Below are positions 18,555-27,691 of a stretch of 64,000 nt of DNA, in pieces; position 1 is the stretch's first letter; every line of letters starts with the position of its first letter. A program made the translations under genes and the position numbers. The stretch is taken from NCBI RefSeq assembly GCF_001590865.1, contig NZ_BBUY01000008.1:215072-279071 (forward strand), given 5' to 3'. The DNA is from Streptomyces sp. NBRC 110611. GTDB lineage: Bacteria > Actinomycetota > Actinomycetes > Streptomycetales > Streptomycetaceae. A model generated the notes under the pieces. It searched no databases, was not told the DNA's origin, and saw nothing but the letters and a program-made list of their open reading frames with translations.

Positions 18555-18846
18555 GCGTGTGCTCCCTTTGCGATGTTGGGGTCTCCCCTGCTCGAACGAA
18601 GCCGAGAGCCCGGGGAAGGTCGCGGGACGGTGGGCGGGCCGGTGGCGGCATCGATGACCGTGCGTCCACGGCGGTGCACCGACTGCGATGGCTGTGCACC
18701 CACCGTGTATCCACCGCACATCGACTGCGATGCTTGCCGAGTGGCCCGTCCGATGGAAACAACGGCTGGAATCCGGACAGAATTCCCACGCGGCTCCGAT
18801 ATTTTTCTGATCATGCAGTACCCTGCCCCCTCGCAGAGGAGGTCGC

Positions 18847-19047
18847 ATGCCGGTCGAGCACGGGGAAGTGCAGGTCAGAGCGGCCGTCGAAGCAGACCTC
18901 CAGGCCCTTACGGATCTTCACCACAGCTACATCCGTGAGACCTGCATCACCTTCGACACGGAGCCCTTCACCGCCGAGCAGCGTCGCCCGTAGTTGCTCT
19001 CCCACCCAGAAGACGGTCCCCACCGCCTTCTGGTTGCCCAGCCCGCG
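18847..19047 (+). pseudogene. Phosphinothricin-acetyltransferase-type GNAT, broken by nonsense codon and 3' loss
   Basis: ATG 18847 opens a frame reading VRAAVEADLQALTDLHHSYI and TFDTEPFTAEQRRP, the usual N-terminus of PAT/YncA-type N-acetyltransferases. TAG at 18991-18993 stands where the family has Trp (RRPW). The same frame then continues LLSHPEDGPHRLLVAQ, matching the next family segment. After that the acetyl-CoA-binding core is missing and low-complexity Pro-rich coding replaces it. So a single TGG to TAG change plus loss of the 3' part best explains it. Confidence 0.7.
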
Positions 19048-19184
19048 CCCGAGCCCGGCAACGCGCCCCTCACCCCCACACACGCGCCGCGTCCGGACCC
19101 CGCCCCTGATCCAGTTGACGCGCCCGGCCCCCGGGTGTCGCCTGGATGGAAGGGCGGGGGAAGGGCAAGCGAGAGGAGCCCGCC

Positions 19185-19742
19185 ATGGACCAGCACGCCC
19201 GCCGGCACGGCGGCAGGGCCGCCGGCTCACACGGCACGGTCGAGACCGAACACGGCGCGACGCCGGAGACCGGCGACCGGCCCCCCGAGCAGACCTCCCG
19301 CCTGGCCGCCATGGCCGGACGCGTCCCGCCGACCGTGTCCCTGCCGATCATCGCGGCGCTCGCCTTCGGCTGCTTCACGATCTTCCGCGCACACGCCGCC
19401 GGCATGAAGGGCGGCCCCGCCCTCCTCTACGGCGTGGCCGCAGCCGTGGTCACCGGCGCCCTGGGGCTCGTCGTGGTGCACTTCCAGAGGACCATGCTCA
19501 CCGAGACCCGGGCGATCGCGTACGGCGCGCTCTTCGGCGCGGCGGTGGGCTGGAACTACAGCCTCGGCGGAGAGACCGTCCTCAAGTCCTCCGGCTTCGG
19601 CTTCGCCCTGGGCGCGGTCATGCTCGTCACCGCCCTCTACATCTTCCGCACGCACCGCGTCCGCGAACCCCACGGCGAACACCGCCCCCACGAGCGCCGC
19701 TTCCTCCCCCCGGGCACCCACCGAGCCCTCCCCACCCGCTGA
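19185..19742 (+). CDS. Integral membrane protein of unknown function
   Basis: A 185-residue protein. ATG 19185 follows GAGAGGAG. An acidic/His-rich N-terminus (~50 residues) precedes four hydrophobic segments (PIIAALAFGCFTIF, ALLYGVAAAVVTGALGLVVV, AIAYGALFGAAVG, GFGFALGAVMLVTALYIF). The tail is rich in His, Arg and Pro. No family recognised. Confidence 0.55.
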   Translation: MDQHARRHGGRAAGSHGTVETEHGATPETGDRPPEQTSRLAAMAGRVPPTVSLPIIAALAFGCFTIFRAHAAGMKGGPALLYGVAAAVVTGALGLVVVHFQRTMLTETRAIAYGALFGAAVGWNYSLGGETVLKSSGFGFALGAVMLVTALYIFRTHRVREPHGEHRPHERRFLPPGTHRALPTR

Positions 19743-19847
19743 GGCCCGCCGCGCCGCGGTGGCAGCCACACACGTCCGTCCTCACACCGTGCACCCCGAT
19801 CGCGGCTCCTTGACCTCAAGCGCGATCGAGGTCCTAGCTTCGAAGGC

Positions 19848-20270
19848 ATGACCGCCACTCCGGACACACCACCCGTCTTCACACCCACGGAACGCGCATA
19901 CCTCGCCGGGCAGCCACTGGCCCGCCTGGCAACCACCGGCCCGGGCGGCGGACCGCAGGTCCGCCCCGTCGGCTTCGTCCTGAACGACGACGGCACCATC
20001 GACATCGGCGGCCCCGCACTGAGCCGCAGCCAGAAATACCGCAACGCCCAGGCCCGTCCCGAAGTCTCCCTCCTTGTGGACGACATAGCGCCGGCCGACG
20101 ACCCGGTCGCACCCGGCTGGGGCCGCGGGGTGGAGATCCGCGGCCGCGCCGAACTGCTGACCCTCGACGCACCGCCGATGTACCCCGACTTCTTCAGCAA
20201 CGACGTGATCCGCATCCACCCTCGCCGGATCATCAGCTGGCACCTCGAACCGGACGCTGCGCTTGGCTGA
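19848..20270 (+). CDS. PPOX-class F420-dependent flavin/deazaflavin oxidoreductase
   Basis: A 140-residue split-beta-barrel protein. Signatures: TPTERAYLAGQPLARLATTGPGG, PQVRPVGFVLNDDGTIDIGG and HPRRIISWHLEP, typical of actinobacterial PPOX-class F420-dependent enzymes that reduce substrates with F420H2. The substrate is unknown. Its last codons and stop fall inside the left arm of an inverted-repeat element, so the native C-terminus may have been replaced. Confidence 0.82.
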   Translation: MTATPDTPPVFTPTERAYLAGQPLARLATTGPGGGPQVRPVGFVLNDDGTIDIGGPALSRSQKYRNAQARPEVSLLVDDIAPADDPVAPGWGRGVEIRGRAELLTLDAPPMYPDFFSNDVIRIHPRRIISWHLEPDAALG

Positions 20271-20682
20271 CCTTCCCACGTTGTCGTCTGCGGCGCCGTA
20301 CCTTCCGTTTCGCCGTGGCGCCTGCGGCGGGCGTGGGTTTGTCGGGTGCGGGTCCGCTCCTCCGGACTGCCGTCCTGCGGAGCGGCCCCTCCCGTGAGGG
20401 GGAGGAAAGACGGTGAGTGGGGGCGTACGCGAGGGGTCCACTGCGGACACGTACAGGGTTACGGTCACCCCCACCGGTCGTTTCCCACCCACGGTAGGGG
20501 GCGCACCGCAGGACGCCAGTCCGGAGGGGCGCACCCGTGACGTACAGCCCCGCGCAGCGGAAAACAGCCCGCCGCCAGGCGCCACGGCGAGAAAGCCAAC
20601 AACGTGGGAGGGCAGCCAAGCGCAGCGGAACGGCGAGAAAGCCAAAAACGTGGGAAGCAGGCCAAGCGCAGCGGACCGGCCC
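20255..20682. repeat. Long imperfect inverted-repeat element (~150-bp arms)
   Basis: The left arm starts at CGCTGCGCTTGGCTG (20255) and runs to about 20410. The right arm (about 20480-20680) is its imperfect reverse complement. Matching blocks include CCCACGTTGT / ACAACGTGGG, TTTCGCCGTGGCGCCTG and CTCCGGACTG / CAGTCCGG. The right arm also holds a ~45-base tandem duplication starting GGCGAGAAAGCCAA (near 20587 and 20632). It has no ORF of its own and could fold into a large stem. It resembles non-autonomous (MITE-like) repeats scattered in Streptomyces; that comparison is from general knowledge. Confidence 0.65.
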
Positions 20683-20756
20683 TACGACCTTCGGTGTACG
20701 CGGCGTAGGACGGAAGCCCGTTCCGGGGCGGTATGGGGCGACCTAGCCTCGGGGGC

Positions 20757-21827
20757 ATGAATACGGCGAGCGGAACACTCGATGAGGCCTTACAGCGCCT
20801 GCACCTCTCCGGCCCCGAATTCCAGGGCTTTCTGGCCAATCATGGCCCGATGGCGGTCGAAGCCATGGTCCGCAACGGCCAGGCCCGCACCGTCCACCGC
20901 TGGCTCGACTCGTACGAGAGCAAGCTCGAGGACGTACCGAGGGCCCGCGCACGGATCACGGACGCCAACTGGCGGGAGGCGCTGGGTGATCCCGGCCGGG
21001 TCACCGACTGGACCACGTACTTCGCCGAGCTGCTCGGCGAGCGCCCCTGGCGTGAGGTCCTGGCCGCATGGTGGCCGCGCCTGCTGCCCGGCATCGCCGG
21101 TGCCGCCACCCACACCGTCATCCGGCTGGGGCATGCCGTCCGCGGCATCCTGGAAGGGGAAGGAGGAGGGGAAGAGGCGGCGCGGGTCGCGGAGTTGGCG
21201 CATGCGCTCGGCTACTGGGCCGCCCGCCACCTGGCCCTGCCCGTCCCCGTGCACCCCGCCGGCCACGCCACCCCGGCCGAGGCGCTGGCCGCGCTCCCCC
21301 GCATCGCCCGCCGAGAGGTTTCGGTACTGCAGGGATACGGCCAACTTCCGCACACACCGGGCTGGTTGAGCGCCACCGAGGCGCTGCACGTCCCCGAGGA
21401 TCCCGAGGCCGCACGCGAGGGGCTGACCGCGCTCGTACGGGCCGCCACCCTCAACTACGCCGACTACGGCCACGGGAACGCCGTCATGCTGGTGCACGCC
21501 GCCACCGCGCCGAACGCGGTCCTGCGCACGCTGCCCGCGCTCCCCCGGGAGCTGTGGGCGGGCTCCTTCGCGGCGGCCTGGGCCGCGACCTCGGCGGTCA
21601 CCGCCATCTTCGCGGCCGGCACGCCGCGCCGCCCGGCTCCGGACGCCTCCGCCTCGTCGGTCACCCCTGAGGAGATCTTCGAGCGGGCGGTCGCCCACGG
21701 TGACGAGCATGTGATCAAGTTCGCGGACACCGCACTGGACGTGGCGTCGTCCGGCGACGACGAGACCCGCACCCGTGCCGTGTCGGCTGCGCTCAACGCC
21801 GTCCAGCTGATCGAGGAAGGCGCCTGA
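20757..21827 (+). CDS. Questin-oxidase-like family protein
   Basis: A 356-residue protein starting at ATG 20757. The pattern FQGFLANHGPMAVEAMVRNGQARTVHRWLDSYESKL, then AGAATHTVIRLGHAVRGI and NYADYGHGNAVMLVHA, fits the questin oxidase-like family (PF14027). Fungal questin oxidase does Baeyer-Villiger-type ring opening; most bacterial members have unknown substrates. Codon 12 is TTA (20790-20792), so expression may depend on bldA. Confidence 0.7.
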   Translation: MNTASGTLDEALQRLHLSGPEFQGFLANHGPMAVEAMVRNGQARTVHRWLDSYESKLEDVPRARARITDANWREALGDPGRVTDWTTYFAELLGERPWREVLAAWWPRLLPGIAGAATHTVIRLGHAVRGILEGEGGGEEAARVAELAHALGYWAARHLALPVPVHPAGHATPAEALAALPRIARREVSVLQGYGQLPHTPGWLSATEALHVPEDPEAAREGLTALVRAATLNYADYGHGNAVMLVHAATAPNAVLRTLPALPRELWAGSFAAAWAATSAVTAIFAAGTPRRPAPDASASSVTPEEIFERAVAHGDEHVIKFADTALDVASSGDDETRTRAVSAALNAVQLIEEGA

Positions 21828-22013
21828 GGGCCTGCCCCCCGGAGGACACGGGCTCGACGTGGGCCCTGGCACGGGATGGCCCGGCATGATCCGCGCCATG
21901 GGCCCCGACGTGATCGCCATGAGCCCGGACATGGGCCGGAGGCGTCGAGTTTCAGCCCCTCCCGATGTCGTCAAAAGTTAAAGAGCTCTCTGAGCGGTGA
22001 GAGAGTGGATGGT

Positions 22014-22511
22014 ATGAGCAACAAACCCGCAGCCGAGCCGCGCTGGCTCACCGACGAGGAGCAATACGCCTGGCAGTGCTACCTCCACGCCACCACGCTC
22101 CTGGAGGATCACCTCGACCGTCAGCTGCAGCGCGACGCCGGGATGCCGCATGTCTATTACGGGCTGCTCGTCCAGTTGTCCCGCGCACCACGACGCCGGA
22201 TGCGGATGACCGAGCTGGCCCAGAACGCCAAGATCACCCGCTCCCGGCTCTCGCACGCGATCGCCCGCCTGGAGAAGAACGGCTGGGTCCGCCGCGAGAG
22301 CTGCCCGTCCGACAAGCGGGGGCAGAACGCGCACCTCACGGACGAGGGGATGCGGGTGCTGGAGAAGGCCGCGCCCGGACACGTCGCCGCCGTCCGGGCC
22401 GCGATCTTCGATCGGCTCTCCCCGGAGCAGGTCGGCCAACTGGCCGAGATCTGCCGAGTGATGACCGAAGGCCTGCAACCGCGCGGCGCCGACCTCCCCT
22501 GGCTCCGCTGA
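22014..22511 (+). CDS. MarR-family transcriptional regulator
   Basis: A 165-residue winged-helix regulator. Key region: RMRMTELAQNAKITRSRLSHAIARLEKNGWVRRESCPSDKRGQNAHLTDEG, with the wing DKRG. The sequence just before the start (21985-22005) has opposed CTCTCT / AGAGAG half-sites that may be its own operator. It is convergent with the MFS pump gene, which it may control. Confidence 0.86.
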   Translation: MSNKPAAEPRWLTDEEQYAWQCYLHATTLLEDHLDRQLQRDAGMPHVYYGLLVQLSRAPRRRMRMTELAQNAKITRSRLSHAIARLEKNGWVRRESCPSDKRGQNAHLTDEGMRVLEKAAPGHVAAVRAAIFDRLSPEQVGQLAEICRVMTEGLQPRGADLPWLR

Positions 22512-22554
22512 CGGCCACGGCCGGTCTCTGAGCGGAGCCGGAAGAGGCCGGCGC

Positions 22555-22614
22555 CTACGGGATCAGGGTCTACGGGATCAGCACCTACGGGATCAGGGCC
22601 TACGGGATCAGGTC
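22555..22614. repeat. Four 15-base tandem repeats downstream of the MFS gene
   Basis: Four consecutive 15-base units, consensus CTACGGGATCAGGGC, at 22555, 22570, 22585 and 22600. The last unit runs into the stop codon of the minus-strand MFS gene. A minisatellite between two convergent genes. Confidence 0.8.
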
Positions 22615-24151
22615 AGTGCGCCATCACGGGGACGTGGACCTCGTCCTCGCCCCGGGGCGCCCCGTCGGCCGTGCCCGCGCCGTCCTCCGAAGAGGCCGTC
22701 GGCGAACCGCCACCCGGCCGTCCGGTGTTGACGAGGGTGAAGGCGATCACGCCGGCCAGCAGCAGGATGCCGACCGCCCACCAGATGGCGGCGGTGTAGC
22801 CGTGCACCATCGACTGGAGCTTGAGCAGGTCCGCCGAGCGGGCGCCGGCCGCGTGCGAGGTGGCGTACGCCGTGGTGGCGCTGGCCGCGATGGTGTTCAG
22901 CAGCGCGGTACCGATCGCACCGCCCACCTGCTGTGACGTGTTGACCATCGCGGAGGCGACACCGGCGTCCCGCGGCTGGACCCCGTGCGTGGCGAGCGAC
23001 ATGGCCGGCATGAACGCGGTACCCATACCGAGGCCCATCAGCAGGAACCCGGGCAGGATCAGCGCGGGGTACGAGGTGTCCAGGTCGATCTGCGTCAGCA
23101 CCAGCATGCCGAGGGCGGCGAGCACGAAGCCGGGAGCCATCAGCAGCCGCGGCCGGATCCGGGTCATCAGCCGGGCACCGATCTGCGTCGAGCCGGTGAT
23201 CATGGCGGCGACCATCGGGAGGAACGCCAGACCGGTCTCGACCGGCGTGTAGCCCTTTACGATCTGGAGGTAGTAGGTCAGGAAGAGGAAGAGACCGAAC
23301 ATGCCGATCACGGCCAGGCCGAGCGAGACATAGACACCGGCACGGTTGCGCTCGGCGACCACCCGCAGCGGCAGCAGCGGGGCCTTCACCTTGGACTCGA
23401 CCAGCACGAACGCCAGCAGCAGCACGACGGCCGCGATGAACAGCCCGAGCGTCGGACCGGCCAGCCAGCCGTCGGACTCGGCGCGGGTGAACCCGTACAC
23501 CAGCGACACCAGGCCCAGCGTGGCCAGGACGACGCCGGGGAGGTCCAGCCGGGAGCGGTTACGGCTCCCCGCGGGCTCGCGGATGACCAGCAGGGCGCCG
23601 ACCGCGGCGACCACGGCGAACGGGATGTTGACGAAGAAGGTCCAGCGCCAGTCCAGGTACTCGGTCAGCAGGCCGCCGAGGGTCAGGCCCACCGCGCTGC
23701 CGCCACCGGCGATCGCACCGAAGATGCCGAACGCCTTGGCGCGCTCCTTCGCCTCGGTGAACGTCACCGCCAGCAGGGACAGCGCGGACGGCGCCAGCAG
23801 CGCGCCGAAGACGCCCTGCAGCGCGCGGGCGCCCAGCAGCACTCCCTCGTTGGCCGCGATCCCGCCGAGTCCGGAGGCGATCGCGAAACCGGCGAGTCCG
23901 ACGATGAAGGTGCGCTTCCGCCCCCACAGGTCGGCGACCCGGCCGCCGAAGAGCAGCAGACCGCCGAAGGCCAGCGCGTAGGCGGTGATCACCCACTGCC
24001 GGTTGGCGTCGGTGATGCCGAGATCCGCCTGGGCGGAGGGCAGCGCGATGTTCACGATGGTCGCGTCGAGGACGACCATCAGCTGGGCGAGAGCGATGAA
24101 TATCAGCGCTTTCCAGCGCCGGGGATCGACGTATGTGGCCGTTTCGGGCAT
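22613..24151 (-). CDS. DHA2-type (EmrB/QacA) MFS drug efflux transporter
   Basis: A 512-residue protein with 14 predicted membrane segments. DHA2 motifs: LAQLMVVLDATIVNIALPSAQADLG at the start, RVADLWGRKRTFIVG (loop 2-3), and GAIAGGGSAVGLTLGGLLTEYLDWRW (antiporter motif C). It exports drugs or metabolites with proton exchange. A TetR gene lies just upstream on the same strand and a MarR gene faces its 3' end; either may regulate it. Confidence 0.92.
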   Translation of the reverse strand: MPETATYVDPRRWKALIFIALAQLMVVLDATIVNIALPSAQADLGITDANRQWVITAYALAFGGLLLFGGRVADLWGRKRTFIVGLAGFAIASGLGGIAANEGVLLGARALQGVFGALLAPSALSLLAVTFTEAKERAKAFGIFGAIAGGGSAVGLTLGGLLTEYLDWRWTFFVNIPFAVVAAVGALLVIREPAGSRNRSRLDLPGVVLATLGLVSLVYGFTRAESDGWLAGPTLGLFIAAVVLLLAFVLVESKVKAPLLPLRVVAERNRAGVYVSLGLAVIGMFGLFLFLTYYLQIVKGYTPVETGLAFLPMVAAMITGSTQIGARLMTRIRPRLLMAPGFVLAALGMLVLTQIDLDTSYPALILPGFLLMGLGMGTAFMPAMSLATHGVQPRDAGVASAMVNTSQQVGGAIGTALLNTIAASATTAYATSHAAGARSADLLKLQSMVHGYTAAIWWAVGILLLAGVIAFTLVNTGRPGGGSPTASSEDGAGTADGAPRGEDEVHVPVMAH

Positions 24152-24189
24152 GGGGGGATCCGCCTAGTGGTGCGAAGTGAGCGAAGAAC

Positions 24190-24275
24190 GGGACGAGTGG
24201 TTCGGGAGCGAGGCGTGGTTCGGGACGGAAGGAGCGAGGCGTGGTTCGGGGCAGGCGAGTGGTTCGGGACGCAGG
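24190..24275. repeat. Array of GTGGTTCGGGA-type repeats between tetR and the MFS gene
   Basis: Four imperfect copies of a unit centred on GTGGTTCGGG, spaced about 19-27 bases, between the TetR gene 3' end and the MFS start. Possible regulator-binding array for the pump promoter, or a neutral minisatellite. Confidence 0.55.
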
Positions 24276-24277
24276 AG

Positions 24278-25000
24278 CTATTCAGGACGGGCGTTGCGCG
24301 CGCGACGCCTCAGGTCCGCCAAGGTCGCGGCGGAGCCGGGAAGTTCGGAACGGGCGGGCGTCTGCAGACCGTCCAGGAACAGTTGCAGATGCCGGTGCAC
24401 GAACATGTCGAACCCCGGACACGCACCCCCGGGCTCCACCTGGGCAGCTCCCCATCCGGGAAGCGGCCGGGTGAGCTGGGTGATCGCGACCATCAGGTCC
24501 CCGACGTCGATGTCGGTACGCAGTCGGCCGCTGTCACGCGCGGCGCCCATGAGGGCCGCCACGGCCCCCTCCAGGCGCTCACGCGCCGCGACCAGATCCG
24601 GGTGGTCGCGGTCGACGCCGTCGGAGAGCAGCGGACACAGCGCCCCGATGCGCTCCGCCACCGCGTCGTGGGCGAAGCGCCTCAGCGCTTGGAAGGCATC
24701 GGACTCCTCGGCAAGGGCGCGCTCCGCGCGGTCCGCTGTACGGGACATGACGGAGAGCGTGACGTGGTGGATCAGCTCCAGGCGATCCGGAAAGTGACGA
24801 TAGAGCGTCGCATTGCCGACCCCCGCGCGTCGAGCGATTTCATCGAGGGGGACATCGGCCCCGGACTCGACCATCGTCTCGCGGGCGGCCGCGATGATCC
24901 GTTCCCGGTTGCGCAGCGCATCGGCCCGCAGGCGGGGCGGCTTCCCCTCCTTGCCGGCCTTTTCCTTACCGGATTCCGCGCAGGCGGCGACGGTGGCCAT
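24278..25000 (-). CDS. TetR-family transcriptional regulator
   Basis: A 240-residue protein. ATG 25000 follows GGAGGAGGGAGA. N-terminal helix-turn-helix: NRERIIAAARETMVESGADVPLDEIARRAGVGNATLYRHFPDRLELI. The C-terminal ligand domain ends in DLRRRARNARPE. It is co-oriented with and just upstream of the DHA2 pump gene, its likely target. Confidence 0.87.
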   Translation of the reverse strand: MATVAACAESGKEKAGKEGKPPRLRADALRNRERIIAAARETMVESGADVPLDEIARRAGVGNATLYRHFPDRLELIHHVTLSVMSRTADRAERALAEESDAFQALRRFAHDAVAERIGALCPLLSDGVDRDHPDLVAARERLEGAVAALMGAARDSGRLRTDIDVGDLMVAITQLTRPLPGWGAAQVEPGGACPGFDMFVHRHLQLFLDGLQTPARSELPGSAATLADLRRRARNARPE

Positions 25001-25234
25001 ACGGCTCTCCCTCCTCCCGATGGTCGATGGGCGATGATTCGGTGGGCGATGGACTTCCCGGATCTGCCGGACGTGTGGTGAAACGGGGAACACCTCCCCG
25101 GTTATTTCCCGGGCCGCCCGTGACCTGCGCCACACCCCCGAAGTCAGCCCCTGGGCGGGTCCCGGGTGGCCCCGTGACTCCGGTGGATGTAACCCCGCGC
25201 GCCAGCGGCCATCCGGCGCCCCAGAGTGGGTGGT

Positions 25235-26485
25235 ATGAAGCACAAGGTTTCCGCGGTGCTGGCGGGAGCCGCGGCCACCGCGACCGCGGCGATAGCCCTG
25301 GGCTCACCACCCAGCGCCGTGGCCATACCCACGGCGCCCGGCGTCCGCCCCAGCGGCCCCTGCGCCCTGCGCGGCATCGCCGACGACGTCGGCGAATCCG
25401 CCGACACCCCGGACGGCTTCGCCCGCTCCTCCGGCCCCGTACGGGCACTGACGCTCTTCGTCGACTTCCCGGACGCGCCCGCCACGATGTCGCCCAGTGC
25501 CCGCTTCGCCGAGTTCTTCCCGGCCGTCACCGACTTCTTCCGCGACAGCTCGTACGGCAGGCTGAGCTACCGGCCGATACCGCTGTTCCGGTGGATACGC
25601 ATGCCGCGGCCGCTCGCGGCGTACGGCATCACGCGCGGCGCCGACTTCGACCCGGCCTCGGAGAGCGGCTACCACGCACTGTCCCGGGAGGTCGTCCGCG
25701 CCGTCGACCCGATCGTCGACTTCCGCGACTACGACGTCGTCAACGTCATCGCCACACCGAACGCGGGCCCGCCCGCCACGAGTACGGTCCTCTCGGTCAC
25801 CTTCAGCGGAGGCGACATGGGGCTGCCGACCGCCGACGGGGTGCCGTTCCGGAATGCATCGTTCATCTGGAGCCGGCAAGCCGGACCGAGCGCCTTCCGC
25901 GTCCTCAACCACGAGAACGCGCACAGCTTCGGCCTGCCCGACCTCTACTACTCCGACGCCCGCCACACCCACACCCCGCCCCTCGTGGGCCACTGGGACC
26001 CGATGGACGAGGACTGGGGCCCCAGCAACGACTTCCTCGGCTGGCACAAGTGGAAGCTCGGCTGGCTCTCCGCCGACCAGGTGCACTGCGCACCACGCCA
26101 CGGGACACCCGGCGAACACACGCTCACCCCGGTCTCCAGCCCCGGCGGCACCAAGATCGTCGTGATGCCGACCTCGCCGCACACCGCCCTGGTGGCCGAG
26201 GCCCGGACCCGCGGCCTGCTCGATCCCGCGGTCTGCCGCCCCGGCGTCCTGCTCTACCGCGTCGCCGCCGATGTCCGCTCCGGCCACGGCCCGCTCCGCA
26301 TCGTGGACGCCACCCCGCACAGCGGCGGCTGCTACCCGGATGACGCATACGTCCATTCGGAACTGACCGACGCCACCTTCCGCACGGGCGAGACCTACAC
26401 CGACCCCAGCGGCGCGGCGGTCACGGTCCTCACCGAGAACCAGGACGGCACCTACCGGATACGAGTGACCCCGGCCCGCACCTGA
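25235..26485 (+). CDS. Secreted M6-family metalloprotease
   Basis: A 416-residue exported protein. Signal peptide MKHKVSAVLAGAAATATAAI with cleavage near AVA. The zinc motif is HENAHSFGLPDLYY, a variant HExxH with Asn at the third position and the following Asp as third-ligand candidate. VRALTLFVDFPDAP and HWDPMDEDWGPSNDFLGWHKWKLGWL are typical of M6 immune-inhibitor-A-like peptidases. Probably degrades extracellular protein. Confidence 0.85.
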   Translation: MKHKVSAVLAGAAATATAAIALGSPPSAVAIPTAPGVRPSGPCALRGIADDVGESADTPDGFARSSGPVRALTLFVDFPDAPATMSPSARFAEFFPAVTDFFRDSSYGRLSYRPIPLFRWIRMPRPLAAYGITRGADFDPASESGYHALSREVVRAVDPIVDFRDYDVVNVIATPNAGPPATSTVLSVTFSGGDMGLPTADGVPFRNASFIWSRQAGPSAFRVLNHENAHSFGLPDLYYSDARHTHTPPLVGHWDPMDEDWGPSNDFLGWHKWKLGWLSADQVHCAPRHGTPGEHTLTPVSSPGGTKIVVMPTSPHTALVAEARTRGLLDPAVCRPGVLLYRVAADVRSGHGPLRIVDATPHSGGCYPDDAYVHSELTDATFRTGETYTDPSGAAVTVLTENQDGTYRIRVTPART

Positions 26486-26506
26486 GCTGTAGCCGTTGAC
26501 ACAACA

Positions 26507-26543
26507 GCGCCCCCACCTCCGGCCATGCCGGTCGTGGGGGCGC
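26507..26543. terminator. Hairpin terminator between convergent genes
   Basis: GCGCCCCCAC (26507-26516) pairs with GTGGGGGCGC (26534-26543), with a smaller CCGGC/GCCGG stem in the loop. It lies between the M6 protease and the DUF397 gene. Confidence 0.75.
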
Positions 26544-26559
26544 CTTCGTCATCGGCGGC

Positions 26560-26763
26560 TCAGACAGGGAACTTCACGCCCTTGACTGCATCGACGAACG
26601 ACGACCAGGCAGACGCCGGGAAGGCCAGCGCAGGGCCGTGCGGGTCCTTGGAGTCACGGACGGGAACGACGCCGGGAACATTGGCGGCGACCTCGACGCA
26701 GGAACCACCGTTGCCGCTGTAGGAGGACTTGAACCAGGTGAGGGGGAGGGAGTCGGTCGTCAC
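26560..26763 (-). CDS. DUF397 small protein
   Basis: A 67-residue protein with the DUF397 pattern WFKSSYSGNGGSCVEVAANVPGVVPVRDSKDPHGPALAF. DUF397 genes in Streptomyces nearly always sit beside Scr1-type XRE regulators, as here; the start overlaps the regulator's stop (ATGA). The pair resembles a toxin-antitoxin-like or BldB/WhiJ-type regulatory module; the role of this copy is unknown. Confidence 0.9.
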   Translation of the reverse strand: MTTDSLPLTWFKSSYSGNGGSCVEVAANVPGVVPVRDSKDPHGPALAFPASAWSSFVDAVKGVKFPV

Positions 26764-27602
26764 AGGGTGCCCTTTCGTACCTGCTCGATCATGGCCACTG
26801 ATTCCGCCTGGGAAAGCGCTGCGGCCTGTAGTTGATGGTAGGCCCTCACCAACGGCAGTACGGATGTGATCTCCCTGTCCAAGTGCCCGTTGGTCTCGGA
26901 CTCGACATAGGACATGACGGAGCGGTCGGGCAGGGTCAGCAGATTCACCAGCCGGTTGAACGGGCGGCGCTCGCCTATGACATAGGGGGCCAACTGGAGT
27001 GCGGTGTCCGGCTGGTCAGCGAACTCGATCAGGTGAGCCAACTGGCGGTCCATGACCTCGGCACCTCCGATCGGCCGTCGGATACAGCTCTCGTCCAAGA
27101 CCACGATCACCACGGGCGGATTGCGCCGCACCAAAGCCGCTTGCCGTTCCACCAGGAACGTAACGCGTTCATCCGCCTGTTCGGGGCTGAGAGTGCCCCG
27201 CTTCACGTTGCCCTCTTCCATGGCTCTGGCGTACTCCGGCGTCTGGAGCAGCCCGGGGATCGCACCTACCTCGAACAGCCGGATCTCTGCCGCGCGGGCC
27301 TCCTGCCCCAGGTACTCCGGGAACCCTTCCAGCAGACTGCCGTTGCGAATCTCCCCCCATGCGCGCTCGAACGACTCTGTGGTCCCAGTTAGCCCGAACG
27401 CAACGTCCACGGCCCGCGAGAAACGGTAAGTTGGCGGTTTGCGGCCGGTTTCGACTGCCGAAATATGCCTGCCCGAGTAGCCCACCCGCTCGGCCAACTC
27501 GTCCTGCTTCCACCCCCGCGCATCACGCGCACTGCGCAGACGCGCCCCGAAGGCCGCCCGGGGCGAGGCTTCCGGGTTCAGCTCCTTCAGGTTTACCAAC
27601 AT
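26760..27602 (-). CDS. XRE/Scr1-type helix-turn-helix regulator (WhiJ-like, DUF5753)
   Basis: A 280-residue regulator. N-terminal HTH: FGARLRSARDARGWKQDELAERVGYSGRHISAVETGRKPP. The C-terminal DUF5753 region shows PGLLQTPEYARAM, RQAALVRRNPPVVIVVLDESCIRR and HLDREITSVL. WhiJ-like proteins repress development genes with a partner DUF397 protein. ATG 27602 follows AAGGAGGG. Divergent from two small genes. Confidence 0.9.
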   Translation of the reverse strand: MLVNLKELNPEASPRAAFGARLRSARDARGWKQDELAERVGYSGRHISAVETGRKPPTYRFSRAVDVAFGLTGTTESFERAWGEIRNGSLLEGFPEYLGQEARAAEIRLFEVGAIPGLLQTPEYARAMEEGNVKRGTLSPEQADERVTFLVERQAALVRRNPPVVIVVLDESCIRRPIGGAEVMDRQLAHLIEFADQPDTALQLAPYVIGERRPFNRLVNLLTLPDRSVMSYVESETNGHLDREITSVLPLVRAYHQLQAAALSQAESVAMIEQVRKGTL

Positions 27603-27691
27603 GCCCTCCTTTTCTGAAACGTTGAAGACGGCTCGACTGTAGGCCACGCTGAGGGCACCCGGTAGCCGTTTCACTACAGAGAGTGGGGTGC

